Both the position numbers and the translations under genes were made by a program. From Thermoleophilaceae bacterium (GTDB lineage: Bacteria > Actinomycetota > Thermoleophilia > Solirubrobacterales > Thermoleophilaceae): DNA of 64,000 nucleotides. The notes under the pieces were generated by a model, which saw only the letters and a list, made by a program, of their open reading frames with translations, made no database searches and was not told where the DNA came from. Each line of letters opens with the position of its first letter. Position 1 is the stretch's first letter. The DNA lies in contig JAUJNF010000005.1 in assembly GCA_030446485.1 (NCBI GenBank), forward strand, positions 129,739 to 193,738. The letters are read 5' to 3'. Shown here in pieces: positions 1-8,665 of the stretch.

Positions 1-1175
1 AGCACGTTCCGGCGCTCGGGTACGCGGGAGTCGGGATCGACCTCCATCACGCGCAGGGCGGCGCCGGTGCCCGCGGCCTGACGGGCCTGTCGCACCGCCT
101 CGGCGATCCGGCCCTCACGGGCGAGAGCCGAGTCACGCTCCTCGAGCAGGCGGCCCTGCTCTCGCGCCGGGGGGCCGAAGGCCTCGACCTCGATGCCGAT
201 CGACTCGGCCGGCGCCGGAAGCTCGGCGAGCCGGGGCCAGAGGGCCAGGCGCAGGCGGCCGGCCTCGGCGCTCGCCTGCCGCAGGGTCACCCGCGTGCGC
301 CACGTGCCGCCTTCGACGAAGCGGGCACCGATTGCCACCGAGCGCAGCGCCCGCCCGCGGCGCTCGGGCCGGGCCAGCAGCCGTGCCACGAGCAGCTCGA
401 GCGCCCGCTCGAGCTGCGGCCCGGAGGCCGCCTCGGGCAGGTCCAGCCGCTCGTACACCGGCTCGGAGGGACGGCGTGGATCGAGCGGAGTGTCCCGCCC
501 GTGCGCCAGGTCGAGCGCCAGGAGCCCGGGATGGCCGAAGCGCTCGGAGAGCGCGTGCGCCGGCAGCGCGGCCAGCTCGCCCAGGGTGCGCACGCCGAGG
601 CGCTCGAGCAGCTCGGGCATGCCGGCGAGCTCGGCCCGTGTGCGCAGGAGGCCCACGGGAAGCGGGGCCAGGAAGCCGCGCGCGGCCCCCGCGGAGACCG
701 TCTCCGCACCCCGCCGCGGACGGGCGCGCAGGGCGGCCGCGTACGCGCAGAAGCGGCTCGGCCCGGCGCCCATGCGAACGCCGCGGTCGAGCGCGCGGCG
801 CGCCGCGGCGATGACGCCCTCGAGATGGCCGCCGTGCAGCCGGCGCAACCCGTCGGCCGCGAAGAAGGCCTGCCCCGCGCGGTCCGACTCGGCCGCCGCG
901 CCGATCCCCTCCAGGCGGTCGAGCGCCTCCCCCCACAGGGCCCTCACACCCTCGGGATCGGGCGGGACCAGCCGCAGCTCCGGGCAGCGGCCGAGCGCCT
1001 CTCCCACCCGCATGCCCGCCGTGACCCCGAAGGCCTCCGCCGCGGGCGACGGCTCACCCACGACCTGCACCCCGCCGGCCTCCGGCGCGAGTGCCAGCGG
1101 CTCGGTGAGCAGGGCGCGACGATCCCCGAGCGCGGCCAGGAGCTCGAAGCGCGGGTATAGGACACAGACGACCAT
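1..1175 (-). CDS. imuB: ImuB-like Y-family DNA polymerase homologue (3' end beyond window)
   Basis: The frame is open from an ATG at 1175 to the window edge (at least 391 residues), so the C-terminus is missing. The N-terminus (VLYPRFELLAAL) aligns with the first strand of Y-family polymerases but lacks the metal-binding aspartate of the active-site motif. That is typical of ImuB, the catalytically dead partner of DnaE2 in the mutasome. Residues about 95-150 (DGLRRLHGG, then MGAGPSRFCAYAAA) match the palm region, and a helix-hairpin-helix-like stretch follows (LLERLGVRTLGELAALP). A perfect LexA box lies one base upstream of the start codon, so expression should be DNA-damage induced. dnaE2 would be expected just outside the window. 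A generic Y-family polymerase is the alternative. Confidence 0.85.
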   Translation of the reverse strand, partial: MVVCVLYPRFELLAALGDRRALLTEPLALAPEAGGVQVVGEPSPAAEAFGVTAGMRVGEALGRCPELRLVPPDPEGVRALWGEALDRLEGIGAAAESDRAGQAFFAADGLRRLHGGHLEGVIAAARRALDRGVRMGAGPSRFCAYAAALRARPRRGAETVSAGAARGFLAPLPVGLLRTRAELAGMPELLERLGVRTLGELAALPAHALSERFGHPGLLALDLAHGRDTPLDPRRPSEPVYERLDLPEAASGPQLERALELLVARLLARPERRGRALRSVAIGARFVEGGTWRTRVTLRQASAEAGRLRLALWPRLAELPAPAESIGIEVEAFGPPAREQGRLLEERDSALAREGRIAEAVRQARQAAGTGAALRVMEVDPDSRVPERRNV

Positions 1176-1176
1176 G

Positions 1177-1190
1177 CGAACGCATGTTCG
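1177..1190. promoter_or_regulatory. LexA (SOS) box at the imuB start
   Basis: CGAACGCATGTTCG matches the Gram-positive/actinobacterial LexA consensus CGAAC-RNRY-GTTYG at every position. It lies immediately next to the imuB ATG (A at 1175), so the transcript is probably very short-leadered or leaderless and LexA would block RNA polymerase directly. imuB genes are classic LexA targets. Confidence 0.85.
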
Positions 1191-1217
1191 CATACGGAGC
1201 GGACGGTCCCCCACGGC

Positions 1218-1245
1218 TCAAGAAACCCCCGCACCTGACCGATAG
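1218..1245 (+). promoter_or_regulatory. Sigma-28-type promoter for the orphan pilin
   Basis: TCAA (1218-1221), 16 bases, then ACCGATAG (1238-1245). It resembles FliA/SigD/WhiG promoters (TAAA-N15/16-GCCGATAA) and has the same spacing as the other pilus promoters in this window. It would leave a leader of about 135 bases before the pilin ATG at 1388. Confidence 0.6.
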
Positions 1246-1387
1246 AGCCCCCAGGCATCGCGGCGACGCGGCCCCGAGAACGGGCCGTGGAGCACCCCGA
1301 CGAGACAGGCTCACTCGTGCCGGCGGGCTCCAAGGGGCACAGCCCCGGATCACCGGCGAGGCAACCCAAGAGACCACGAGGAGCGGC

Positions 1388-1855
1388 ATGCTGCGGAACG
1401 CCCCCGGGCGCACACGACACGAGGAGCAGGGCTTCGCGCTCGTCGAGCTGCTCGTGGTGATGGTGCTGCTCGGCATCCTCGCCGCGATCGCCCTGCCCAC
1501 GCTGCTCAGCAAGCAGGACACCGGCAAGGACGCGACGGCCAAGTCGAACGCCCGGAACCTCGTCTCGAAGGTGTCGAGCTGCCACACCGAGACCGACGAC
1601 TTCACGCTGTGCGACAGCGAGGCCGAGCTGACGGCGGCGACCGGCGGGGCCATCGATCTTCCCTACGGCGCCGGCCCGAACCAAGCCGAGGTCGAGGACG
1701 CAACTTCCGACTCCTACACCGTGGCCGCGCGCTCGGACGCCACCAGCGGCGGCGCCACCCACAAGTTCCTCATCGAGATCGACCTCAACTCCCCTCAGAA
1801 GCGCACCTGCACGCCGAAGGGCGAGGGCGGCTGCGGCGAGGGCGGCAACTGGTAG
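1388..1855 (+). CDS. Type IV pilin-like protein, class III signal
   Basis: A 155-residue prepilin. A short charged leader ends in EEQG before FALVELLVVMVLLGILAAIALP. The cleavage site is therefore G|F with glutamate at mature position 5, the hallmark of proteins processed by prepilin peptidase. The hydrophobic helix is followed by a globular domain with four cysteines, including C-terminal CTPKGEGGCG. It resembles the main pilin PilA of this locus (same KSNARN motif after the helix, same terminal W), so it is probably a paralogue. It lies on the opposite strand from the pilus operons, yet has the same type of promoter at 1218-1245. ATG 1388 was chosen because it directly precedes the leader peptide. 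It could be an alternative major pilin, a minor pilin or a pseudopilin. Confidence 0.85.
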   Translation: MLRNAPGRTRHEEQGFALVELLVVMVLLGILAAIALPTLLSKQDTGKDATAKSNARNLVSKVSSCHTETDDFTLCDSEAELTAATGGAIDLPYGAGPNQAEVEDATSDSYTVAARSDATSGGATHKFLIEIDLNSPQKRTCTPKGEGGCGEGGNW

Positions 1856-1895
1856 CAAGCGGCAGCCCTGCCGGTGGCACACGGCTCAGCCCGGG

Positions 1896-2969
1896 TCAGG
1901 AACCATCCACCGTCACCAGCGCCTTCGGATAGGCGCTCAGCAGCTCAGGCCCCTCCGAGCCGACCACCACGAGATCCTCGATCCGCACGCCGTAGGCGCC
2001 GGGCACGTAGACCCCCGGCTCGACGGTGACCACGTTCCCCGCGCGCAGCTCACCCTCGCCGCTCGGCGAGAGCCGCGGCCCCTCGTGGATCTCGAGGCCG
2101 ACCCCGTGGCCGAGACCGTGGCCGAAGCGCTCGCCCTGGCCCGCCGCGGCGATGACCTCGCGGGCAACGGCGTCGACGGCCACGCACTCCGCGCCGGCGC
2201 GAACCGCCGCAAGGGCGCGCTCCTGCGCATCGAGCACCAGCTCGTACACCTCGAGCGCGTCGTCCGGAAGCGATCCGGTGGCGAACGTGCGCGTGCAGTC
2301 CGAGCAGTAGCCGTCGACCACGCCGCCGAGGTCGACCACCACGAGCGTGTCGCGCTCGACCACCCGGTCACCGGGCGTCGCGTGCGGCAGCGCGCCGTTT
2401 GGCCCGGCGGCCACGATCGAGGGAAAGGAAGGACCCTCGGCGCCGCGCACCCGCATCTCCTGCTCCATCTCGAGCGCCACCGCCCGCTCGCTGCGCCCCA
2501 CGAGCCCGCGGTCGGTCAGGTGGCGGTAGATGTCGTCCGCGAGTGCCGCTGCCTCGCGCATGCTCCTCAGCTCGGCGGTCTCCTTCACCGCGCGCAACTC
2601 CTCGACCGCCCCTCCGGCCGGCACGAGCTCGGCGCCGTCGGGCAGCATGCCGGCGATCCGCGTGTGGGCCCGAACGCTCAGGTGGTCGTCCTCGAACCCA
2701 GCGCGCCCGCTCAGACGGGCGACGGCGTCCCCCAGCAGGTCCTGGCGTCCCTTGATCCGCTCGAACCCGTCGGACACCTGGCGCTCGGCCTGCTCGACGT
2801 AGCGAAAGTCGGTGAAGAAGAGCAGCTCCTCGGAAGCGATCACGCACACGGCGTTGGTGCCGGTGAAGCCGGTCAGGTAGCGGACGTTCACGAGGTCGGT
2901 CACGAGCATGGCGTCGAGCTCGCGCTCGGCGAGGACGCGCAGGAGGCGCTCGGCACGAGCCGCGCTCAC
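1896..2969 (-). CDS. pepQ: Xaa-Pro peptidase, M24B family (aminopeptidase P/prolidase-like)
   Basis: A 357-residue cytoplasmic metallopeptidase that removes residues next to proline. The N-terminal creatinase-like domain (residues 1-130, with YLTGFTGTNAVCV) is followed by a pita-bread catalytic domain. The five metal ligands are visible: D in VVDLGG, D in SDCTRTF, H in GHGLGHGVGLEIHEGP, E in VEPGVY and E in IEDLVV. It overlaps the stop of aroQ by 4 bases and ends the aro operon. This neighbourhood, just upstream of elongation factor P in many Gram-positives, is common. Choice between aminopeptidase P and prolidase is not possible from sequence alone. Confidence 0.9.
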   Translation of the reverse strand: MSAARAERLLRVLAERELDAMLVTDLVNVRYLTGFTGTNAVCVIASEELLFFTDFRYVEQAERQVSDGFERIKGRQDLLGDAVARLSGRAGFEDDHLSVRAHTRIAGMLPDGAELVPAGGAVEELRAVKETAELRSMREAAALADDIYRHLTDRGLVGRSERAVALEMEQEMRVRGAEGPSFPSIVAAGPNGALPHATPGDRVVERDTLVVVDLGGVVDGYCSDCTRTFATGSLPDDALEVYELVLDAQERALAAVRAGAECVAVDAVAREVIAAAGQGERFGHGLGHGVGLEIHEGPRLSPSGEGELRAGNVVTVEPGVYVPGAYGVRIEDLVVVGSEGPELLSAYPKALVTVDGS

Positions 2970-3406
2970 CGCTCGAACGCCTCACGCAGCATGGCCAGCG
3001 CGTCGCGGTAGCCCTCGACCCCGCGCCCCTGGACCCGCCCGACGCACAGTTCGCGGATGACCGACCGGCGGCGCCATTCCTCGCGCTCGTCCACCGCTGA
3101 GATGTGCACCTCAACGGCCGGCAGGGCGGCCACCTCGAGGGCGTCGCGGATCGCCCACGAGTAGTGCGTCCACGCCCCCGGGTTGAGCAAGAGACCATCG
3201 GCCGTCTCGGCGGCGCGGTGGAGCAGCTCGCAGTACTCGCCCTCGTGGTTGGTCTGGGAGAACGTCGGGTGCAGACCGAGCTCGGTCGCGTAGCCCCTGA
3301 CGCGCACCTCCAGCTCGGGCAGCGTGAGGGCCCCGTACACGGCGGGATCGCGGCGCCCGAGCGTGTCGAGGTTCACGCCGTGGGCGATCTCCACCCGGCC
3401 CATCAT
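2966..3406 (-). CDS. aroQ: Type II 3-dehydroquinate dehydratase
   Basis: A 146-residue dodecameric-type dehydroquinase that converts 3-dehydroquinate to 3-dehydroshikimate in the shikimate pathway. The N-terminus HGVNLDTLGRRDPAVYG corresponds to the family's NGPNLNLLG...YG with the catalytic tyrosine. QTNHEGE, LNPGAWTHYS and VEVHIS are the other family motifs, the last two carrying the active-site asparagine and histidine. ATG 3406 overlaps the stop of aroKB (ATGA), consistent with translational coupling. The first motif is slightly divergent (HGVN for NGPN), but all active-site residues are kept. Confidence 0.92.
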   Translation of the reverse strand: MMGRVEIAHGVNLDTLGRRDPAVYGALTLPELEVRVRGYATELGLHPTFSQTNHEGEYCELLHRAAETADGLLLNPGAWTHYSWAIRDALEVAALPAVEVHISAVDEREEWRRRSVIRELCVGRVQGRGVEGYRDALAMLREAFER

Positions 3407-4907
3407 CCGGCGCCGGCCTCCGCCAGGGCCGCGCGCAGGTCGGCGTCGCGGACGTGGTGCCCGTGGGTGACCGCCCCGGGGGCCTCGACGAGCACGAAGG
3501 GGACTCCTCCGCCCGCGCGCTTCTTGTCACGCCCCAGGTGGTCGATCACGAGCGCGGAGTCGACGCCCGGGGCGCTCACCGGCAGGCCTCGGGCCTCCAG
3601 CAGCGCGACCACCTCGGCGCGGAGCGCCTCGCGGCCCGACAGCCTCAGGGCACACGCCAGGCCAATGGCCACGGCCTCGCCGTGTCGGAAGCGGCGGTAG
3701 CCGGTGGCGGCCTCGATCGCGTGCCCCACGGTGTGCCCGAGGTTCAGCACCTGGCGGCCCCCGCGGTCACGCTCGTCGGAGGCGACGATCGCGAGCTTCG
3801 TCCTGAGGCAGCCGTGGATCACCGCGTCGTCGACGTCCCCTCCGGACCGCACGCGCTCCCACAGCGGCCCGCCGGCGATCAGGGCGGTCTTGAGAACCTC
3901 CGCATATCCGGCGGCGTGCTCCTCGGGGGGCAGCGTCGCGAGCGTGGCCGGGTCGACGATGACCGCGGTCGGCTGGTGGAAGGCGCCGACGTAGTTCTTG
4001 CCCTCGGGTAGATCGACGCCGGTCTTCCCGCCGTAGGCGGAGTCGACCTGGGCCACCAGCGTCGTCGGCACCTGCACGTGCCCGACACCGCGTTGGTAGG
4101 TGGCCGCGCAGAAGCCGGCGAGGTCGCCCACCACCCCGCCACCGACTGCGGCCACGACATCGTCCCGGGTCATGTCAGAGCGAGCGAGCTCGCGCAGGAC
4201 GGCCTCGGCGCGGGCCCCAGCGTCTTCTCGCTCTCGCCGGGCGGTACGGCCACCTCGGCGGCGGCGACGACGCGGTGGTAGCGGACCACGTTCTCGTCGG
4301 TCACCGCGAAGCGCCTTCCCTCCGCGGGGAAGAAGAAGCCGCTGCCGAGCAGTCCCCGCGCGAGGAACACCGGGTACTCGCTCGCGCCCCCCACCGCCCA
4401 GACCATGCGCACGCCCCGGACGCCGCCGGCGCGCAGGGCCTCGAGCGCCGGCAACGCCCGCCGCACGACATCGCGATCGGCGGCCGGGATGACGGCGTCG
4501 GCCACCGATTCGTAGAGGGCGGCGCGTTCGGCGTGCAGCTCGTCGAAGCGCCTGCGGTCACGCGCCAGGGGCCGGCCCCGGCCGGAGGCGCGCCGCCAGG
4601 CGGCCTCGCCGTCGACCTCGAGGTGCACGACCGTGTGGTCGCGCAGGGCTGCTCGAACTCGCTTCGACTGCAGCGCGCCGCCGCCGAGCGCCACCACCCG
4701 CGCGGCGGCGCGGGCCAGCAGCTCCAACGCGGTCTCCTCCTCGCGGGCGCGGAACGCGGCCTCGCCCTCGCGATCGAAGAACGACTCGATCGGCTCGCCG
4801 AGCCGGCGTTCGAGGGCACGGTCCGAGTCGAGCGCGCGCACGCCGAGCTCGCGGCCCGCGCTGCGAGCGGCGCTCGACTTGCCCGCACCCATGAACCCGA
4901 CGAACAC
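3403..4907 (-). CDS. aroKB: Shikimate kinase / 3-dehydroquinate synthase fusion, frameshifted once
   Basis: Two shikimate enzymes lie in one frame with no stop between them. Residues about 1-165 are shikimate kinase (FVGFMGAGKSS P-loop, LDSD, the GGG motif in VALGGGAL, and the R-rich lid). From about residue 170 (VWAVGGASEYP) the protein is 3-dehydroquinate synthase (VAAVGGGVVGDLAGF, KTGVDLPEGKN, LNLGHTVGHAIE with metal-binding histidines). A one-base loss near 4215-4218, in a run of four C on the plus strand, shifts the frame inside AroB. Adding one base gives an uninterrupted protein of about 501 residues. The only standard start in frame is GTG 4907, which starts close to the P-loop; a CTG overlapping the aroC stop (CTGA near 4961) would give a more normal N-terminus. 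AroK-AroB fusions are known elsewhere, for example in Thermotoga. Confidence 0.85.
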
Positions 4908-4957
4908 GAGCGCCCGGCGGGCGGACCCGAGGGCCCGAGCCGGGGCGCGATCCGCCG

Positions 4958-6127
4958 TCAGTCCTGCTTCCAACCGCTGCGCTCGCGGTAGGCCCGCAGT
5001 GCGGCCACGGCGTCGTCGACGTGGTCGCCGCCGAACTTCTCCCGGTAGGCCGCGGCCAGCACCAGCGCCACCATCGCCTCGCCGACCACGGCGGCCGCCG
5101 GCACCGTGCACGAGTCGGTCCGCTCGCGCAGGGCCTGAGCGGGCTCCTTGGTCGCGATGTCCACCGACCGGAGCGGCTTGGTCAGCGTCGGCAGCGGCTT
5201 CATGGCCCCGCTGACCACCAGCGGGTCCCCGGTGGTCATCCCGCCCTCGAGCCCGCCGGCGTGGTTGGTCTCGCGGTAGAAGCCGCGGTCGTCGGACCAG
5301 AAGATTTCGTCGTGGGCGTGGGAGCCCGGCAGCGAGGCGAGCTCGAACCCCTCCCCCACGCCCACGCCCTTCATGGCCTGGATGGACATGATGGCCTGGG
5401 CGAGGCGGCCGTCGAGGCGGTCCTCCCACGACACGTACGAGCCCAGCCCCGGAACGAGCCCGTAGGCGCGCACCTCGTACACCCCTCCGAGCGACTCGTT
5501 GGCCTTGCGTGCGCGGTTGATCTCCTCGACCATGGCCGCGCTGGACTCGGAGTCGATGCAGCGAACCGGCGACTCGTCGACGGCTGCGAAGTCCGCGGGC
5601 CGCAGCGCCCCGTTGAGGGCCGGCGCCGCGATCGACCCGATCCGGGTCACGTGGCTGTAGACCGCCACCCCCATGGCGCGCAGGTAGACGCGCGCGAGCG
5701 CGCCCGCGGCCACCCGCGCCGCCGTCTCTCGGGCGCTCGCCCGCTCGAGCACGTTGCGCACGTCGGCGAAGCCGTACTTCTGCACACCGGCGAGGTCGGC
5801 GTGGCCCGGGCGCGGCAGGTGTACCTCGGCCACCTCCGCCTCCACCGGCCACGGGTTCATGCGCTCCTCCCAGTTCGCGTAGTCGCGGTTGGCCACGCGC
5901 ATGGCCACCGGAGAGCCGAGCGTGCGCCCGTGGCGGACGCCGGAGGTGACCTCCGCGCGGTCGCTCTCGATCTTCATCCGGCCTCCGCGCCCGTGTCCGA
6001 GCTGGCGGCGCGCGAGGTCCCGGTCGATGTCCTCGGGTCGCAGCTCGAGCCCGGCTGGGAGCCCCTCGAGCACCGCGGTGAGGGCCGGGCCGTGCGATTC
6101 CCCGGCGGTCGTGAAGCGCAGTGGCAC
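4958..6127 (-). CDS. aroC: Chorismate synthase
   Basis: A 389-residue enzyme that makes chorismate from EPSP using reduced FMN. GTG 6127 opens VPLRFTTAGESHGPALTAVLEG, the family's N-terminal signature with the first conserved histidine. Further signatures are QLGHGRGGRMKIESD, GIRHGRT-like SGVRHGRTLGSP, and NHAGGLEGGMTTGDPL near residue 300 with the second histidine. It heads the aro block aroC-aroKB-aroQ-pepQ, all on the minus strand with gaps under 60 bases. Upstream lies a strong hairpin that separates it from the pilus genes. Confidence 0.95.
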   Translation of the reverse strand: MPLRFTTAGESHGPALTAVLEGLPAGLELRPEDIDRDLARRQLGHGRGGRMKIESDRAEVTSGVRHGRTLGSPVAMRVANRDYANWEERMNPWPVEAEVAEVHLPRPGHADLAGVQKYGFADVRNVLERASARETAARVAAGALARVYLRAMGVAVYSHVTRIGSIAAPALNGALRPADFAAVDESPVRCIDSESSAAMVEEINRARKANESLGGVYEVRAYGLVPGLGSYVSWEDRLDGRLAQAIMSIQAMKGVGVGEGFELASLPGSHAHDEIFWSDDRGFYRETNHAGGLEGGMTTGDPLVVSGAMKPLPTLTKPLRSVDIATKEPAQALRERTDSCTVPAAAVVGEAMVALVLAAAYREKFGGDHVDDAVAALRAYRERSGWKQD

Positions 6128-6181
6128 GACAATCAGCCTACCTGGGCCCCGACGGCCGATCGCGCCGGACCGCGTACGCAG

Positions 6182-6207
6182 ACGGGGCCCCGTCTCCGGG
6201 GCCCCGT
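6182..6207 (-). terminator. Terminator-like hairpin between the pilus locus and aroC
   Basis: A perfect 10-bp stem (ACGGGGCCCC / GGGGCCCCGT) with a 6-base loop, 26 bases past the stop of the calcium-repeat gene and 55 bases before the aroC start. It lacks a T-run, as is common in GC-rich actinobacteria. It probably ends the pilus transcript. Confidence 0.6.
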
Positions 6208-6233
6208 TGCTCGAGATCGTGTCGCGACCGGCG

Positions 6234-7655
6234 CTAGTCGAGCGGGATGAAGCGGCGGCAGCTTCGGGAGTCCTGCCTCGGTGCGCATGGGTTGTACGGA
6301 TGCACGTTGCGCACGGGACCGCCGAAGTCAGGGTCTTCGCAGCGGAACTCGAGCTCATAGACGTTCGGAACGTCATCGTGGTCCTGGTCGTCCTCCCCGT
6401 CGAGCAGGCTGTCTCCGTCCGTGTCGGCGCTCACGAAGCTCGGCTCGAGGAAGCGGATGTCGTCGAAGTTGTACGGGCCCCAGTACACGGACTGTGAGTT
6501 ACGCTCGGTCGGCGCGGCCGTGGGGTCGGCCTCGGCGGCCTTGCTCCCATAGTCGGGCACCGATGGGTCGCAGCGCTGTGCGAGTGAGCCGTCCCACGCT
6601 GCCCGGAGAAGGTCGCCGTGGCTCTCGTCGTGATTCGTGAGGCCATCCCGGTCGGCGTCACGCTCGTCGTCGCTGTACTGGCCGTCACCATCCTGGTCCA
6701 GCTCCTGCGGATAGGCAGGCGACCGGAACGGCACCCGGTTGGTGAAGGTCGGGCCTTCGAACATGGTCACGCCGAACTCGGCGCTGCGGAAGGCCGGCTG
6801 CCCGCCTGAGTCCGCCGGTGCACTCCTCTGCGTTCCGTCGCTGTAGAAGAGCGGCGAGCCGGCCGCCTGGGGGGTGTCGGCCTGCGCCGGGTCGAACCGC
6901 TTGCCGGAGAACACCCACAACTCGTGCTCGTCGGCGAGCGTCAACCCGTCACCGTCGAAGTCGAGGTTGCGGTCGCTCCCGTCGAGGGCGTTCGGGTACG
7001 GGCGCTTGCCGGGGTACGGCACCGCCTTGAGGTTGAGGTCCCGGGCGGCGTAGAACTCGTAGCCGTCCTCGAGCCCGTCGGCGTCGCTGTCGGCGTTGCA
7101 GAGCTGCGTGCCCAGGCGGGACTCCTGCTCATCGCCGAGAAGGTCGTTGTCGTCGTTCTGATCGTCGGCGTTGAGCTGGCCGTCGGCGTCGCAGTCCTGC
7201 GGCGCCGCGGGATCGGTCGGGTCGACGGGATCGGGAGCGCCGGGGGAGTTGGCCGGAGGGATCACGGTCAGCGAAGAGCGGGCCGGCGTGAAGCGCTCAC
7301 CGGCACGACGGGCGACCACGCGCAGGCGGAAGCGGGTGCGCTGCAGCTCACCGTCCGCGCTGTTCAGGTGCGACAGCAGGCGCGCGGGCACGCGGACCTT
7401 CAGGCGGGTGCGCGTGGACGAGTCGGCCTTGACGAAGATCGCCGGACCGCCGGACGGGGCAAGGAAGACGAGCGTGGTGCGCCCGATGCCCGGCAGGTAG
7501 TGGCGCCCGCGTACGGTCACGACGGTTCCGATCTCGGCCTGGCGGGGCGAGAAGAAGGTGATGGTCGGAGCCGGGGTCGCGGCCGGGGCGGCCGCGGGTC
7601 CCAGAGCGGCGGCGCAGCCGGCCGCGCAGAGGGCGATGGCAAGGCGTCGAGTCAT
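6234..7655 (-). CDS. Secreted protein with IPT/TIG-like domain and calcium-binding DxDxDG repeats
   Basis: A 473-residue secreted protein. It has a signal peptide (MTRRLAIALCAAGCAAALGPAAAPAA), then a TIG/IPT-like beta domain (residues 30-130, with ITFFSPRQAEIGTVVTVRGRHYLPG). A proline-rich linker leads to many aspartate-rich loops of the thrombospondin type 3/EF-hand type: DCDADGQLNADD, NADSDADGLEDG, LDFDGDGLTLADE, DQDGDGQYSDDE, DTDGDSLLDGEDD. These bind calcium in known families. It is the last gene of the pilus block and has its own sigma-28-type promoter. A calcium-dependent surface adhesin or a PilY1-like pilus accessory is a reasonable inference, but no PilY1 beta-propeller is visible. 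Confidence 0.8.
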   Translation of the reverse strand: MTRRLAIALCAAGCAAALGPAAAPAATPAPTITFFSPRQAEIGTVVTVRGRHYLPGIGRTTLVFLAPSGGPAIFVKADSSTRTRLKVRVPARLLSHLNSADGELQRTRFRLRVVARRAGERFTPARSSLTVIPPANSPGAPDPVDPTDPAAPQDCDADGQLNADDQNDDNDLLGDEQESRLGTQLCNADSDADGLEDGYEFYAARDLNLKAVPYPGKRPYPNALDGSDRNLDFDGDGLTLADEHELWVFSGKRFDPAQADTPQAAGSPLFYSDGTQRSAPADSGGQPAFRSAEFGVTMFEGPTFTNRVPFRSPAYPQELDQDGDGQYSDDERDADRDGLTNHDESHGDLLRAAWDGSLAQRCDPSVPDYGSKAAEADPTAAPTERNSQSVYWGPYNFDDIRFLEPSFVSADTDGDSLLDGEDDQDHDDVPNVYELEFRCEDPDFGGPVRNVHPYNPCAPRQDSRSCRRFIPLD

Positions 7656-7664
7656 CGTGTCTCC

Positions 7665-7692
7665 TTATCGGTTCCGTCCGTGGATGGCTTGA
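7665..7692 (-). promoter_or_regulatory. Sigma-28-type promoter for the calcium-repeat protein
   Basis: Reading the minus strand: TCAA (7692-7689), 16 bases, ACCGATAA (7672-7665). The -10 element ends only 9 bases before the ATG at 7655, so the transcript should be nearly leaderless. Same architecture as the other pilus promoters. Confidence 0.65.
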
Positions 7693-7704
7693 GCCGGGGT
7701 GGGA

Positions 7705-8665
7705 CTACTGGACCGTGTCGCCGAACAGCGGGAGCTCGAAGCCGCGGGGCTCCGAGGAGCTGGCCGACGCCGAGCGGGCCGCCTCGGCCTTGCGGGCCGC
7801 CTGCCGCGCCGCCGTCTCCACCGAGACGCGGTTGATCCGCTGCAGGCGCAGGTAGTACTGCTTGCCGCTCTCGCGGTCGGTGAACAGGTGCTCGTCGAAG
7901 AGGTCCTTCACCCGGAGCTCGAGGAACGTGCAGGCCCTGTTGCTCGGCTCGCAGTCGCCCTCGCCCTCCTGGTCGAGCCGGGAGTTCACGAGGAAGATCG
8001 CGCCCTTCGTCGGCGGTCACGCCCAGGAACACGAGCAGCGGGTTGCGGTCGTTCGGCAGCGGCTCGAGGCGCTGCACGCCGCGCCGGGTGGCCGGGTTCG
8101 AACGCTCGCCGAAGCGGAGATCGACGGTGTAGGTGTAGGTGGTCGGCCTGGCCGGAGGGGACGTGTCTCCACCCGAGCCGGGCGAACCCCCGCCGCCGTC
8201 CGTGCCTCCGCCGGAGGGGGGCGAGTCGCCGGTCCCGCCGCCGTCGGTGACGGTGCCTCCGCTCGTGTCGCCGAGACCGCCGGCCGCGGAGCCGTCGCTC
8301 GAGCCCGACGAGCCAAGGCCCGAGCCCGAGTCAGCGCCGCCGGCAGGGTTGCTGTCGTCCCCACCCACCACGGACTGGGCCGTGGAGCGGCTCGTCTTGG
8401 GCTTGATGATGACCAGTGGCTTGAACGGATCCTTGGGGTTGAAGACCTCGAGCCGCGAGTCGTCGGTGTTGCCCTCGGCGGTGCTAGCCACCGGAATTCC
8501 GGGCACGCCCTCGGTGGGCGCCGCGGCCACAGGCACCGTGGCCTCCTCGGAGGCGGGCCTGAGCAGCAGGACGGGAACGGCGATGACGGCCACGAGGAGC
8601 GCGACGGCCACGGGCCAGAGGCGCTTCTCGCGCAGGTCGTACCAGAGGTCGGTCAGTAGGTTCAT
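7705..8665 (-). CDS. PilP-like single-pass membrane protein of the pilus complex, frameshifted once
   Basis: A short cytoplasmic N-terminus (MNLLTDLWYDLREKRLWP) is followed by a transmembrane helix at about residues 18-36. A periplasm-side domain has FNPKDPFKPLVIIKP, like the RDPF motif of PilP. Then comes a long low-complexity Gly/Ser/Pro linker and a C-terminal domain. One extra base near 8003-8005 (CCC on the plus strand) breaks the frame between FLGVTADEG and AIFLVNSRL; removing it gives about 319 residues. It follows pilM-N-O, the position of pilP in Gram-negative operons, and overlaps the pilO stop by 4 bases (ATGA). Function as alignment-complex component is inferred from order and topology. 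Confidence 0.65.

Noticed and set aside
4910-5852. Upstream extension of the aroKB frame to an ATG at 5852
   Set aside because: The extension is the alternative frame of aroC and shows no domain; the real start must lie near 4907-4961.
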